Origin: JAVJQS01 sp040218815
Lineage (GTDB): Bacteria > Bacteroidota > Bacteroidia > Flavobacteriales_E > Vicingaceae
Assembly: GCA_040218815.1 (NCBI GenBank)
Contig: JAVJQS010000006.1
Span: 17,751 to 81,750 of the forward strand
Length of the DNA: 64,000 nucleotides
Reading direction: 5' to 3'
The position numbers and the translations under genes were made by a program. Positions 9,434-20,700 of this stretch are shown here, in pieces. Every line of letters begins with the position of its first letter. Within the stretch, counting starts at the first letter, position 1. Under the pieces are notes generated by a model that worked only from the letters and a program-made list of their open reading frames with translations, had not been told where the DNA came from and did not search any database.

Positions 9434-10258
9434 ATGAGAAAATCACTATTTATACTATTTTGTATTTCGATTACAGTTTCATCTTGCCAAAAAGATGAGG
9501 AAGAAATGCAGGCTGAAGAAATTGTTGCTGATGCCATTGAGGACAATGCAGAATTTGAAAATGCTTTAAATGGGGTTGAAAACGTTTCGGTAGATGCTTC
9601 AGACAGAGAAAGTGATTCCTCCAGTTATGAGTTTGAAAATTGCGCTAGCATTACTGTAACTCCTTCATGGCTTTCGGGGACTTTTCCAAAAACGATTGTG
9701 ATTGATTTCGGAGACAGTAACTGCTTAGGTACTGATGGAAATTACAGGAGAGGAAAAGTGAATATAATACTTTCAGGTCCTTATAGAGATAGCGGAACAA
9801 CTATTACGACAACTTTAGACAACTACTATCAAAATGACAATAAAATAGAAGCAACAAAAACCAAGACGAATTTAGGTAGAAATGGCACTGGCAATATCGT
9901 TTTTGATGTGGTAGTAGAAAACGGTTTGTTCACCTCAGTTAATAATTACAAAATTAGCTGGAGAAGTAATAGAACAGTGGAATGGATCGATGGAGAGAAC
10001 ACTGTATTTAATATTTTTGATGATGAGTACGAGATTGATGGAGCAGCAAATGGTGTTACAAGAAATGGGAATTTATTCACTATGGATATCTTAGAAAACC
10101 TAAATATTAAATTAAATTGCAGGTGGATTCGTTCAGGTAAGATTTCCATTGTTCCTGAAAATTTCAGTGCAAGAACAGTTGATTATGGGAATGGAAACTG
10201 CGACCGCTTGGCAACCTACACTACCAACGGGAAGGATTATCAATTCAGCATGCGTTAA
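9434..10258 (+). CDS. Predicted outer-membrane or surface lipoprotein, unknown function
   Basis: A 274-residue protein with a lipoprotein signal peptide: a basic start, a hydrophobic core and the lipobox VSSC, with Cys at about residue 18. An acidic stretch rich in Glu and Asp follows at about residues 20-65; acidic residues just after the lipidated Cys are typical of surface-exposed Bacteroidota lipoproteins. The rest is rich in Thr, Asn and Gly and appears all-beta, with the segment DFGDSNCLGTDG at about residue 97. I do not recognise a named family. It stands alone between the DUF1573 terminator and the VF530-like gene. Confidence 0.75.
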   Translation: MRKSLFILFCISITVSSCQKDEEEMQAEEIVADAIEDNAEFENALNGVENVSVDASDRESDSSSYEFENCASITVTPSWLSGTFPKTIVIDFGDSNCLGTDGNYRRGKVNIILSGPYRDSGTTITTTLDNYYQNDNKIEATKTKTNLGRNGTGNIVFDVVVENGLFTSVNNYKISWRSNRTVEWIDGENTVFNIFDDEYEIDGAANGVTRNGNLFTMDILENLNIKLNCRWIRSGKISIVPENFSARTVDYGNGNCDRLATYTTNGKDYQFSMR

Positions 10259-10278
10259 TACACTCAAAAAATTACAAT

Positions 10279-10506
10279 TTGGAGCCAATAAACCCACAGC
10301 CAAATAATCCACTACATGGAGTTAAACTAGTTGATATTTTAGAAACACTTCATGAAAAATACGGTTGGGAAGAATTAGGGCAGCGAATAAAAATTGGTTG
10401 TTTTAATGAAAATCCATCCATTAAATCCAGCTTGAATTTTCTGAGAAAAACCCCATGGGCAAGAGAAAAAGTAGAACGCTTATACCTGAGAACTTTAAAC
10501 AAATAG
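10279..10506 (+). CDS. VF530 / DUF2132 family small DNA-binding-type protein
   Basis: A 75-residue protein matching the VF530 (DUF2132) family in length and motifs. The LHGVKLVDILETL helix is followed by YGWEELGQRI, the conserved CFNENPSIKSSLNFLRKTPWA region and a terminal helix. The structure known for the family suggests a compact helical fold with possible DNA binding, but the role is not established. The only start giving the full family N-terminus is TTG at 10279; TTG starts are used elsewhere in this window. It lies 20 bp after the lipoprotein gene and converges on the gene at 10527. Confidence 0.8.
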   Translation: MEPINPQPNNPLHGVKLVDILETLHEKYGWEELGQRIKIGCFNENPSIKSSLNFLRKTPWAREKVERLYLRTLNK

Positions 10507-10526
10507 AAGAAACCTATTTCTTAAGC

Positions 10527-11057
10527 TCAATAGAGAGTTCCAATTCTATAACCCAAACCAATATTTGCCGTAACTCCTCCCTCATATTCCTGCCTACCGA
10601 ATGGAGGATTAGGGATGTCATCAGACCCGGTAAATCCAAGTCCCAGCTCAAGAAACAGCCTTTTATTTGGATTTAAATTTATTCTACCCCCTGCTATAAA
10701 TACAATACTTTCTGTAATTCCTTTATCAACTACACCATTAAATTCAACGCTATAAGATCCAGTTGGACCGTAGCTTACAGAAGCAAACCACTCTTGATAT
10801 GTAATTTGTACTCCGATTGAAAAAGTCCTGAATCCATCAAAATCTCCTAGACCAATTAAAAAACCAGTTCCCTTTATTCCAATTACCGCTTTTGCCCCAA
10901 TCAAACCATAGTTGGGACCAAGTCCCACGCCAAGATCTAAAAAATTTGAAGGCACAGTATAGGTGGAAGAGTTTTCTTGAGCATCTACTTCAAGTGCTTG
11001 AGCACTTAATTCAAATGTAGATATCAATACAATAATTACAAATACAATTCTTTTCAT
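10527..11057 (-). CDS. Small outer-membrane beta-barrel-type protein
   Basis: A 176-residue protein with an N-terminal signal peptide (about residues 1-20, ending FELSAQA). The body consists of alternating hydrophobic and polar strands rich in Gly and aromatic residues, ending in the typical strand VTANIGLGYRIGTLY. This is the pattern of small outer-membrane barrels in Bacteroidota. No family is recognised and no binding site is visible. It converges with the VF530-like gene 20 bp away, and the ruvX gene lies 42 bp upstream on the same strand. Confidence 0.72.
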   Translation of the reverse strand: MKRIVFVIIVLISTFELSAQALEVDAQENSSTYTVPSNFLDLGVGLGPNYGLIGAKAVIGIKGTGFLIGLGDFDGFRTFSIGVQITYQEWFASVSYGPTGSYSVEFNGVVDKGITESIVFIAGGRINLNPNKRLFLELGLGFTGSDDIPNPPFGRQEYEGGVTANIGLGYRIGTLY

Positions 11058-11099
11058 TTTATATAGAAGATTTGAATTCTAGCTTCTTAATTAAAAATC

Positions 11100-11516
11100 C
11101 TATGAAATTCTTTCTAAATAACGCTGCAAAATCAAAGTAGCACTTACTTTATCAATCAAGGATTTGTCGCTGCGCTTATTTTTCTTTACTCCGCCAGCAA
11201 TCATTGTTTCTAAAGCCATTTGTGAAGTATTGCCCTCATCTTCTCGCTCTATTTTGAGGTCTTTAAAGCGTTTTTTTAAGAAATTAATTAATGGAACAAT
11301 GCTTTTCTCAATGTGAGAAGCTTCACCGCTCTTTCGAATTGCTTGGCCAATTACTACGGTGGTCACCTTTTCTTTTTTGATATAGTCCAAAAGGAATTCA
11401 TTAAGCTCAGTAGTCGGAATGGTTGCTAAACCACTCGCAATAATATTCAGACTATCGGTTACAGCAACACCTGTGCGCTTACCTCCAAAATCCAATGCTA
11501 AAATTCTTCCCATCAA
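11100..11516 (-). CDS. ruvX: YqgF/RuvX family putative pre-16S rRNA nuclease / Holliday junction resolvase
   Basis: A 138-residue RNase-H-fold protein of the YqgF/RuvX family at the usual length. The first strand ILALDFGGKRTGVAVTD (about residues 4-20) carries the catalytic Asp. TVVIGQAIRKSG, near residue 56, corresponds to the family's VVGLP region. The C-terminal DKVSATLILQRYL segment, with its conserved Asp and Ala, is also present. YqgF is known to take part in 16S rRNA 5'-end maturation, and a resolvase role has been proposed. It is divergent from lgt, with a 111-bp intergenic region. Confidence 0.9.
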   Translation of the reverse strand: MMGRILALDFGGKRTGVAVTDSLNIIASGLATIPTTELNEFLLDYIKKEKVTTVVIGQAIRKSGEASHIEKSIVPLINFLKKRFKDLKIEREDEGNTSQMALETMIAGGVKKNKRSDKSLIDKVSATLILQRYLERIS

Positions 11517-11600
11517 CGACTAAATTACAACCGATTCATGAAGCAACAGTGAATATTTATTAATTCTTTTCCGAAGCTCCCTAGCCGATAAATCAATGCG

Positions 11601-11608
11601 TATTTTTG
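11601..11608 (+). promoter_or_regulatory. Predicted lgt promoter -7 box
   Basis: TATTTTTG matches the Bacteroidota consensus TAnnTTTG and lies 19 bp upstream of the lgt start codon. No clear TTTG is seen at the -33 distance. Confidence 0.42.
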
Positions 11609-11627
11609 AAGTCCAAACAATAGCTAG

Positions 11628-12791
11628 ATGTATCCAACTCTTTCAGATGCTATAAGAGATCTCTTTGGCATAAACATTCCTTTACCCTTTCCAACTTTCG
11701 GCTTTTTCGTGGCAATTGCTTTTTTAGTAGCTGCCTATCTGTTCACCTTAGAACTTAAGCGAAAAGAAAGACTCGGTTGGCTTAAATCCTTTACGACCAA
11801 AGTAAAAGTTGGTGAAAAAGCAAGCAGTTGGGATCTGATAATCAATGGATTTTTTGGTTTCATAATTGGGTTCAAATTACTAGAAGCATTTATAGATTAT
11901 TCAGCCTTGGTGGACAACCCTCAAGAATTCCTTTTTTCATCTAAAGGAAACTTTTTGGGAGGAGTATTAGGTGCTATAGCCTTTGCTTACATGAAATACC
12001 GAGAGAAGGATAAACAAAAACTCGATCAACCTAAATTAATCAAGCAAGAAGTACATCCTTATGAATTAGTTGGTAACATGACGATGATTGCAGCTATTGC
12101 AGGAATTTTAGGTTCAAAACTATTTCACAACCTTGAAAATTTAGATCAATTTGCTGCTGACCCTATAGGTGCTTTAACTTCTTTTAGTGGCTTGAGTATT
12201 TATGGTGGATTAATTGTTGGTGGCGGCTCTGTTTTATATTATGCCGTAAAAAAAGGCTTAACTTGGGTTCATGTTGCGGATGCTTGTGCTCCTGGTCTGA
12301 TGGCAGCCTATGGTATTGGACGAATAGGTTGTCAACTTGCTGGTGATGGTGATTGGGGAATGCCCAATGATGCACCCAAGCCAGAATGGATGAGTTTTTT
12401 ACCAGACTGGATGTGGGCTTACGATTACCCTAACAATGTTTTAGGAACAGATTTAAAGGAAGATTTTAATCGCATGGGCTTAGAAAGCATTACAGGAAAT
12501 GCTTGGCCAACTCCATTTTATGAAACAGTAATGGCTGGTTTAATTTTTCTAATTCTTTGGAGCTTGCGTAAAAAGATTCAAATACCGGGTGTTATCTTCT
12601 CTTTATATCTTAGCTTAAATGGAGTTGAGCGCTTTTTTATTGAAAAAATTAGAATTAATCCAGATTACAACTTTTTAGGTATTGCTGCAACACAAGCAGA
12701 AATTATTGCTGTAGTGATGTTCTTGAGTGGGATTATTGGAATGATTTACTTCTCAAAAAAACAAGAAAAGTACCTTCCCAAAACAACATAG
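11628..12791 (+). CDS. lgt: Prolipoprotein diacylglyceryl transferase
   Basis: A 387-residue polytopic inner-membrane enzyme that transfers diacylglycerol from phosphatidylglycerol to the lipobox Cys of prolipoproteins, the first step of lipoprotein maturation. The family signature appears as AYGIGRIGCQLAGDGDWG at about residues 226-243, and ERFFIEKIRINPDY near residue 340 is also typical. It is longer than proteobacterial Lgt (about 290) because of an extra loop around residues 55-145, as in many Bacteroidota. An inositol-monophosphatase family gene follows after 2 bp, so the two share an operon. Lipoproteins in this window such as those at 9434 and 60397 are expected substrates. Confidence 0.93.
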   Translation: MYPTLSDAIRDLFGINIPLPFPTFGFFVAIAFLVAAYLFTLELKRKERLGWLKSFTTKVKVGEKASSWDLIINGFFGFIIGFKLLEAFIDYSALVDNPQEFLFSSKGNFLGGVLGAIAFAYMKYREKDKQKLDQPKLIKQEVHPYELVGNMTMIAAIAGILGSKLFHNLENLDQFAADPIGALTSFSGLSIYGGLIVGGGSVLYYAVKKGLTWVHVADACAPGLMAAYGIGRIGCQLAGDGDWGMPNDAPKPEWMSFLPDWMWAYDYPNNVLGTDLKEDFNRMGLESITGNAWPTPFYETVMAGLIFLILWSLRKKIQIPGVIFSLYLSLNGVERFFIEKIRINPDYNFLGIAATQAEIIAVVMFLSGIIGMIYFSKKQEKYLPKTT

Positions 12792-12793
12792 CA

Positions 12794-13591
12794 TTGAGTT
12801 TAGATTTAGAAGCACTTTGTCAGGATGTAATTGAATTGAGCCGTGAGGTAGGCATCTTCATTAAAATGGAAGAGCGCAAAGTCAATTCAAAAGACATTGA
12901 AGAAAAGTCGTTGAATTCATTGGTAAGTTATGTAGATAAAACTGCCGAGAAAAAATTGATTGAAGAATTAGGGAAGCTTCTCCCTGAGTCAGGATTTATT
13001 GCTGAAGAAGGTACCTCAACAAAAAAAGGAGAGCAATACAACTGGATTATAGATCCACTTGATGGCACTACTAATTTTTTACATGGTATTCCAACATATT
13101 CTGTTAGTGTGGCTCTTCAGCGTGACGATAAGATCGTATTGGGCGTAGTTTACGAAGTCAACCGTGATGAATGTTTTTATGCTCGTGAAAGTGGACCAGC
13201 TTTCTTAAACGCAGAAGAAATTCATGTTAGCGAAAACAAACAATTTGCCGCTAGTTTGCTTGCTACAGGTTTTCCTTATTACGATTATGTGCACTTGGAA
13301 AGTTATTTTGAGCTCTTAAAGCAGTTGGCTCAAAAAACGAGAGGAATTCGTCGAATTGGCTCAGCCGCAGTAGACTTAGCCTATGTTGCCTGTGGAAGGT
13401 TTGATGGCTTTTTTGAATACAGTTTACATCCTTGGGATGTTGCTGCTGGAGCATTTATAGTGCAGCAAGCTGGTGGCAAAATTACTGACTTTGGTGGTGG
13501 TAATAATTGGCTGGAAGGCAAAGAGATTATTGCAGCAAATCAAGCTATACATCAAAACCTAGTTGAGTTAATCGAAAACACTTTTCGTTAA
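12794..13591 (+). CDS. Inositol monophosphatase family protein (SuhB-like)
   Basis: A 265-residue Mg-dependent, Li-sensitive-type phosphatase. Metal-binding motifs are EEGTS (about residues 73-77), IDPLDGTTNFLHG (about 90-102) and the C-terminal WDVAAGAFIVQQAGG (about 213-227), all intact. The family hydrolyses inositol phosphates and related sugar or nucleotide phosphates; the physiological substrate cannot be told from sequence. The start is TTG, 2 bp after the lgt stop codon. A later ATG would remove conserved N-terminal helix residues, so TTG is preferred. The gene is convergent with the BrkB-type gene, 19 bp apart. Confidence 0.9.
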   Translation: MSLDLEALCQDVIELSREVGIFIKMEERKVNSKDIEEKSLNSLVSYVDKTAEKKLIEELGKLLPESGFIAEEGTSTKKGEQYNWIIDPLDGTTNFLHGIPTYSVSVALQRDDKIVLGVVYEVNRDECFYARESGPAFLNAEEIHVSENKQFAASLLATGFPYYDYVHLESYFELLKQLAQKTRGIRRIGSAAVDLAYVACGRFDGFFEYSLHPWDVAAGAFIVQQAGGKITDFGGGNNWLEGKEIIAANQAIHQNLVELIENTFR

Positions 13592-13610
13592 TTCAAGGCA
13601 ATCTTTAGTC

Positions 13611-14564
13611 TTATTTCTCTTGCTCTGATCCAGCACCTACAGCTTTTTCCTCCGCAAATTCAACTTTTTTCTGGTATCTCACCGCATTACTTGATGCTTC
13701 AATTCCATGTCCATATCGGTTGGCATAAACAGATGTGAACTGGGCTCCAAAAAATAAAATCAAACAAGAGTAAGACACCCAAAGTAATATTAAAACTATA
13801 GATCCAGCAGCTCCATAAGTGGATCCTGGATCAGCTTTTCCAAAATAGTAACCCAATAAAAACTTTCCTATTGCAAATAATACCGCTGTTAAGACTGCTC
13901 CTATCCAAACCGTTTTCCATTTGACCTTGGCATCTGGCAAGTATTTATACATCAAGGCAAAAAGTACTGAAATTACTCCAAGAGACAGAATAACATCCAA
14001 GGTTCTCGCGAGATAAAGTAGAATGTCTGGAAAAGAGTTTTGAATAAAATTACTTAAAGCTGAAAGCGCTGCCGTTAAAACAAAACTAATTAATAATAAA
14101 AAACCAACAACTAAAATAAAACCAAAGCCACGTGCTCTATCTATTGCAAGCTTTTTAATTCCAGTCTCCTCTTTTTGCTTAATTCTAAACACTTCATTCA
14201 ACGAAAGCTGAAGCTGGTAAAACACTCCTGTAGCTCCAAAAAGCAAGGTGGCAATTCCAATTATGGTACTGATAATGCCTCTACCCTCCTTCATTACATC
14301 TCCAATCATACTTTCAATAGAGTTAGCGGCCTCTTCACCAAGTGCTTTTGAAAACTCTCCATGTAACTCTCCCTGAACAATTTCAGGTCCCCAAATTGCA
14401 CCAACCGAATTTACTATAATAACTAAGAGTCCAGGCAAAGAGATTATGGCATAATAAGCTACAACAGCACTTAACCTGAAAGGTTGATTCTTATTCCATT
14501 GGATACCGGTCTCTTTTAAAAGGCTCCAAATATGATTGATTTTGAATTTTTCCTCTTTAGTCAT
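13611..14564 (-). CDS. YihY/BrkB family inner-membrane protein
   Basis: A 317-residue protein with about six membrane segments between residues 27 and 285. The helix AVVAYYAIISLPGLLVIIVN starts it, and the conserved YLPDAKVKWKTVWIGA and YGAAGSIVLILLWVSYSC segments follow. The sequence and topology match the YihY/virulence factor BrkB family. This was once labelled RNase BN by mistake; the family's true function is unknown, and envelope or transport roles have been proposed. The gene seems to be monocistronic: it starts downstream of the long palindrome at 14686-14738, which probably ends transcription of the giant peptidase gene. Confidence 0.85.
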   Translation of the reverse strand: MTKEEKFKINHIWSLLKETGIQWNKNQPFRLSAVVAYYAIISLPGLLVIIVNSVGAIWGPEIVQGELHGEFSKALGEEAANSIESMIGDVMKEGRGIISTIIGIATLLFGATGVFYQLQLSLNEVFRIKQKEETGIKKLAIDRARGFGFILVVGFLLLISFVLTAALSALSNFIQNSFPDILLYLARTLDVILSLGVISVLFALMYKYLPDAKVKWKTVWIGAVLTAVLFAIGKFLLGYYFGKADPGSTYGAAGSIVLILLWVSYSCLILFFGAQFTSVYANRYGHGIEASSNAVRYQKKVEFAEEKAVGAGSEQEK

Positions 14565-14685
14565 ATACCATACTTTGTACTTTTTATTCCTTTAGAACTA
14601 GATTAGATCCAAATTTAACTTAGTAGAAGGTAAATAAAAAGCGATGTGATGGAACTTCAGATTAGATACTTATGCTACTTAAAAC

Positions 14686-14738
14686 AACTGAAGAGATAGA
14701 ATTATTAAAAATCTATCTCTTCATCTATCTCTTCAGTT
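14686..14738 (-). terminator. Long inverted repeat after the giant peptidase gene
   Basis: Perfect 14-bp arms (14686-14699 and 14725-14738) lie 53 bp past the stop codon of the minus-strand giant peptidase gene. The loop holds a second copy of the arm core GAAGAGATAG. The T run after the 3' arm is weak (GTTTT). It is a probable terminator or mRNA-stabilising hairpin. Confidence 0.55.
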
Positions 14739-14790
14739 TATGTAAAAAAGAATTATCTGAATAACTTAATTCTTCCTTTCAATTTAATTT

Positions 14791-17700
14791 CTATCGTTTA
14801 ATGAATAGCTTTCTTTCAATAAAATCATCTGTTGTAGTCCAAACTTTAACTAGATAAACTCCAACTACTGGATTAAGCAGTTCTACTTCAGTCTTTTGAT
14901 CTACATCAGCAAAGTCTTTCTCAAAAACTAATTGTCCGTTATAACTATAGATTTCTACTTTACTTAAGAATTTATTTTTAGGCAATTGAATATTAAACTT
15001 ACCATCACTTGGATTTGGAAACAAACCAAATTCTCCAGTTCCAAAATCCTCCAAACCAACAGCTATAATATTAATCGTTTTAATAATTGTATCCTTACAA
15101 TTAAATCCATTGGAAGCTATTAAAGTAACATCATATAACCCAGGAGTTGAGTAGGAGTAAGATAGAGAAGAACCAGTCCCTTTAACTCCGTTTCCAAAAT
15201 CCCAATTCCACGAAATTGCGCCCGGTGCGTTTGATGTAAAGTTGATAAATCGATTCAATACCAGTGGAGAGTCAACTGAAAAATCAGCAATCATTTTATT
15301 GATTGTAATCATCTGGGAGCTTGTATCGCTGCCAAAACTATTTGAAACAATTAATTCAACTTCATATATACCTGCTTCACTATATGTATGACTAGGATTC
15401 TGAAGAGAAGAATTTGTGCTATCACCAAAATCCCAACTCCATGAGGTAGGGCTATTAGACGAACTATCAGAAAATTGAACAATACCATTACAAACATCAT
15501 TTACGATAAAGCTAAATTCAGAACATGGGTCTGGAACTATATCTAAAGTAATAGGAAGCTCGATATCGCCATTCACTGGATCATTATTCAATATTTTAAG
15601 CCTAGCCTTATATAAACCGGTGCTCAAACCTTTTGGATAGATTGAAACATTTACAATGTTACTATCTGAACCACTCAATGAGTCTTGTAAATTTTGAATT
15701 CCTATCCAACTTGGTAAGTTTCCTCTTGAAACCCATTTAAATGAGTTTCCAAGTATTTTAGCCATATCAGCATTATATGAAAAGAAGTCGAACGCCATAT
15801 ATACAACCTTTCCTTTTCCTGCACCAAGATCTCTATAGGTAACAATATCACTACCTAAATACTCAACTATAGTAACAGCATCAGAATTTGTAAACAAATA
15901 GCCATATGAGCCTCCAGCCATATTAAATGGAGAGTTAACTGAATCTAAAATTGGATGAGAAGCAGTAAAGCTTGCTTGTCTTCCTGATGCATTTGTAGAG
16001 TAAGATCCAGAAAATAATCCAATATTTATTAAAGAACTTGATCTTGAAGTACCACAAAAAATTACACTTCCCCCATCATTTACAAATTCATTAAGTGGTG
16101 GAGAGTAATTTGAAAAATTGTTGGAGAACCCAGACTCAATTTCAGGTATTAGAACAACATCTATTCCATTTAAAGCAGACTTAATAACTGTTGAATCTGT
16201 TGAATTTAATTCCGTTAAGGTATAATTCGATAAGTTATTTGATAATGCAGTTTTAGTATTAGCAAATTCTCCAAAATAATCAACACCATAAGTTAGTGCA
16301 AGTATATTTATAGAATCCTTATTAGATTGAATTTCATAATTCAAAATACTACCTCCGGCATTCTTGATGGTAAATGGTACAACTACAGAATCCTCACAAG
16401 AATTAACGGTTATATAGATTGAGTCTGGGTTTAAATCAATAATTGGTGCAGGAACACTTTCCCCTTTTAAACAAATATTGGTGTCTATATAATTATTAAA
16501 TAGTCTCAAATAAGAATTGAAGTTTCCAATCGAAGTAGGGTTGAATTCTAAAAGAATCACTGTTGTATCTAGAGCTTCTAATGTATCAGGATAACCTAGC
16601 AAAGTATAACTTGCATTTCCTAAGATAGTCCCAGTAATAAGCAAGTCTTCGCAACCAGTATTAATTATTTGAATTGAGTCTAACTTGGTATCGTTATTCA
16701 ACACTAAACCAAAGTCAATACAACTATCTGAAAGAACATATTCCGGAGTTCCATCAACTACCAAATTTATGGTAATGGAGTCATATGGATTTACGGGATC
16801 ATTAGAGTTGATAAACAATTTTGTAGTATAAGTTCCAGAGCTTAAACCTGTGGAATTTAATGTAATGTCAACAGAAGCTGAATCTGAAGAAGATGTAGTT
16901 GCAGAGTCAGGACTAATATTAGTTACAAAATTTTCAAATGACCCACTTACTTCCAATGATATGTCATCTATTGCCCAATGGTCACAACACGAACCAGAAG
17001 ATCTCCTTTGTCTCCATCGCAATAAGGTTTGAGCTGTTTTTGCTCCTGCTGGTAAACTTTCTGAAACAAAAGTGAAATTTCCAGCATGGTTGAAAATACT
17101 ATAAGTTCTTACAAAATTCCAAGTAAATCCATTATTTGTTGAATATTCTAATAAAACCTCTTCACCTGGATCTAATGTTTCACATGAACCAGACGAATTT
17201 CCATATTTCAAATAAAACTCAACTTCGTTGCTTCTTGATAAATCTAAGGCAGTTGTAGCAATAGATCTTTGTCCACCACCATTAAAGTACATTGCTCCAG
17301 TTCCACTGTATGTATTACACGACTGTGAAATAAGTCCACCACTCACGCTCCACTTGGTAACATCAAGTCCATTTTCAAAATCTTCAAAAGTTGAAACATC
17401 TACATTAAATTCCCAATCTAAATTATTCCCTCCATCATTATAAATTTTAATAGACCTAATAATTGAGTCATTACAAGATCGGATGGTGTCATTGAGAACT
17501 TGTTCAGAAATACGTATATCAGGTGCAGAAACGCTAGTTCCTGAAACATAAACTTTAATCTCCGGACCGTTATTCACAAACCTAAATGTATCTTCTACAA
17601 GTCCAGTAGTCGTAGGATTAAAATTAAAGTATATCAAACTCGAATCAGATGGCAATATAAAATACTCCGTCGTATCAGTGGAAAATTCAGAACTGGTATT

Positions 17701-20700
17701 TAAAACATTCGTAATTCTTAAGGTATCACATCCTTCATTTGTAAACAATACGCTGTCTCGAGCTGAAGTATATTGAGTAATTGAAGGAAAAGCAACAACA
17801 GTATCAGACAATACAGCCAATGGACTTCCTTCTAAAACCATAGTTACAGGAATTGTATCAAATAATTTTAATGGATCATTACTTGCTATTAAAATGTTGG
17901 ATTGATACACACCACTTGAATAATCATTACTCCTTAAGGTTACATTAACAATACCCGAATCATTAATTGGAATGTACAAGGAATCTGGGCTAAGTGAAAT
18001 CCAATCTGATCCAATTCTTGATTTAGATAACAAATATTCAAAGGAATTTCTCAACAAAGAAGTACAATTATAATTATTGTAAATCATAAACTCTAGAGTC
18101 ATACCAAAAGCAAGCATAGTTCCATTTCCAATTTTTACTTCAACTGCAGTAGGCACATTCAAACTATTTTCTGCCAAAATAGTTGAACCACTTGGAAGGC
18201 TAGTTAAGCCATAATGACTTGCTGAGTTACCCAAATATGGACCTGTACACCCTTTATGGAATGGGTGACTTTGATTAACTACAAAATTCGTATCGTAGTA
18301 TTGAGGGGAAGAAGTAGTCTTCAAGACACCACCTGGAAAATTGTAATTGCTCTGATTTGTAATACTCATATGGACCGAACCTCCATTCGACAAATAGGTG
18401 TCTAATTTGGTGCTATATGTTTGTAAAGTATTATAGAAGGTGGATGATTGATTAGACTCAAAAACAATTAAATTAAATGAATCTAGCACGGTTGTGCCAA
18501 ACAAGGCTGAGCCTATCGTTGTTACATCTACTCCCATGCTATCTAGCACTTTGAAGTTTTCATTGTTACCCCAAGCATTGCCATTTCTTACTAATAAAAC
18601 TTTATTTTCGGTATTGAAGCTAATTCCAATATTATCTGATGCATTGAGCTTTAGCGACAATGCCCCTTGCCCTGAATTATAAAAACTCACAGGGATGATG
18701 ATTGAATCTCCGCAATTTGCAATTGTATCTACGATAGATTGGGGATTATAACTAAGTGATGGAGCACCTTCACTTTGTCCAACAAGACTAACTCTCAGCA
18801 CACTATCAATGGTGTATATAAGCATTGAATCGTCATAGCTTCTAATAGTAGAAGGAGAAAATGCAACTTCTAAAGTATCTGATTCAAAAGGAGGTAAAAT
18901 ACTAAAGACTGAATCAACAGTAAAATCAGCATGACTTAGCGAAATAGAATCGATGATTAAAGTATCGCAACCGTAATTATAAACCACAAGTGGTGAAGTC
19001 TTTACAGCTCCTACTTGAGTTAAAGGAAATTCAACAGTATCTTTATCAACCCCTAATACAGCAGTACCAATTACCGTATATTGAATGGGCAATTCAATCT
19101 CAAGTTGTGATGAATCTGTTGTCAAAATAAGAAGCGTATCATAATATGTACCAGCGAATAAATCTTTAGCACTCAGCTTAACTGTAAAATTAGCCGAGTC
19201 TCCTGCTGCAACAGTATCAATATTTGCAGAAGTGCTTATCCAATTGCTGTAATCTACTTGACTTTGAATAACTCTAAATACATTCCCTAAAATTCGTTGT
19301 GTTTGCGAGGTAAAATTAAAATAATCAAAGCCTACCATGTATACTTCACCTAATCCATATTTTCTACTAGCAACAACACTATTTCCTAAATAAGAAATGT
19401 AATCTTCAATATTAGGGTCAGTAAAATTGTAAGTAAAAGTTGCACTTGGGGCACTAAAAGGATAAGTAACAGAATCGTGTATTGGCGAAGTTGGGTTTGT
19501 TGATGTTAGCGAAGAATTATTAATAAAATTCACATAGTTCCCAGAAAATAATCCAGTATTAAAAATACCATCAACGTTAGCGCTACCAGTTCCACAAAAA
19601 ATAACTGTACCTCCTCCATTTACAAAGTTTTGAAGAACGTTAGAAAGGTCTGTAAAAACGTTAGAATTAGATGACTCTAATTCTGGAATTAAAATCACAT
19701 CTTTTCCTTGAATATTCGTTTTTAAAGTAGACGAATCAGTTGTATTTAGTTCTGTTAACCTATAGCTATTGAAAGATGAATTAATTGCAGTTAATGTATT
19801 TGGGTATTCTCTAAATAAATCTGTGCCATACTGCAATGCTAACACTTCTAAAGTATCTGAATTTGATACTTGTCCAATGGTATAAACCATATCTCCCAAG
19901 CCAGTATTTTTAATTTGAACAATCACATCTACTGAGTCCCCACAATCAACTGTATCAATGATAGAAGCAGGAGTAACAGCAGCAATCCCAGATGGTTGCA
20001 CATTTATAGTTTTTGTAACCGTATCATTGGTAACACAGCTTCTACTAATTAGTCTTACATTGTAGTTTCCACTTGAGGTGTAGGTATGTTCTGGGTTTTG
20101 AATAAAACTAGTATTACCGTCACCAAAATCCCAAGACCAAGCATCTGGACTATTTGATGTTAAGTCCGAGAATTGTACTGGTGAATTTAAAATAGGATTA
20201 GTTGATGAAGAAGTAAAATCTGCGACTACAGATGTACTTACAACAGTAGATGACCAATCAACATCCCAACCAGAACGAACTACCGAGCCATCAGAAGTAA
20301 AGCGAATAAACATTTCTCCTGAGTTGGCTGTAACTGAGTTTGGTAAGCTGGTGCCATTTGCTGATAGCAATAGTGTTCCAGCTGTACTATTCCCATCGTA
20401 AACTCTAAAATAATCACAACACCCTTCTAAAGAAAATGAATTAAATGATAAAGTGATACTCGTTGCGCATGAAGGATTAATTAGAAAAGTACAACTTTCT
20501 CTATTTGAATAGTTTCCAAATTCGCCTCCTGAATCAAAAAGTTTACCATTCGTTTGACTTGAACTGTCATCAGTGCACATTACATAATTGTTCACTACAT
20601 TTAAAAATGATGTTTTCGTTATTGTGTCTGTACCATATGAGTTAGTAGCTATTAATGTAACATCATATGCCCCGTTTGATGGGTATATAATAGAAGGGTT

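Noticed and set aside
14686..14738. Repeated GAAGAGATAG as a CRISPR or satellite array
   Set aside because: There are only three copies within one inverted repeat and no spacer structure; it fits a terminator hairpin.
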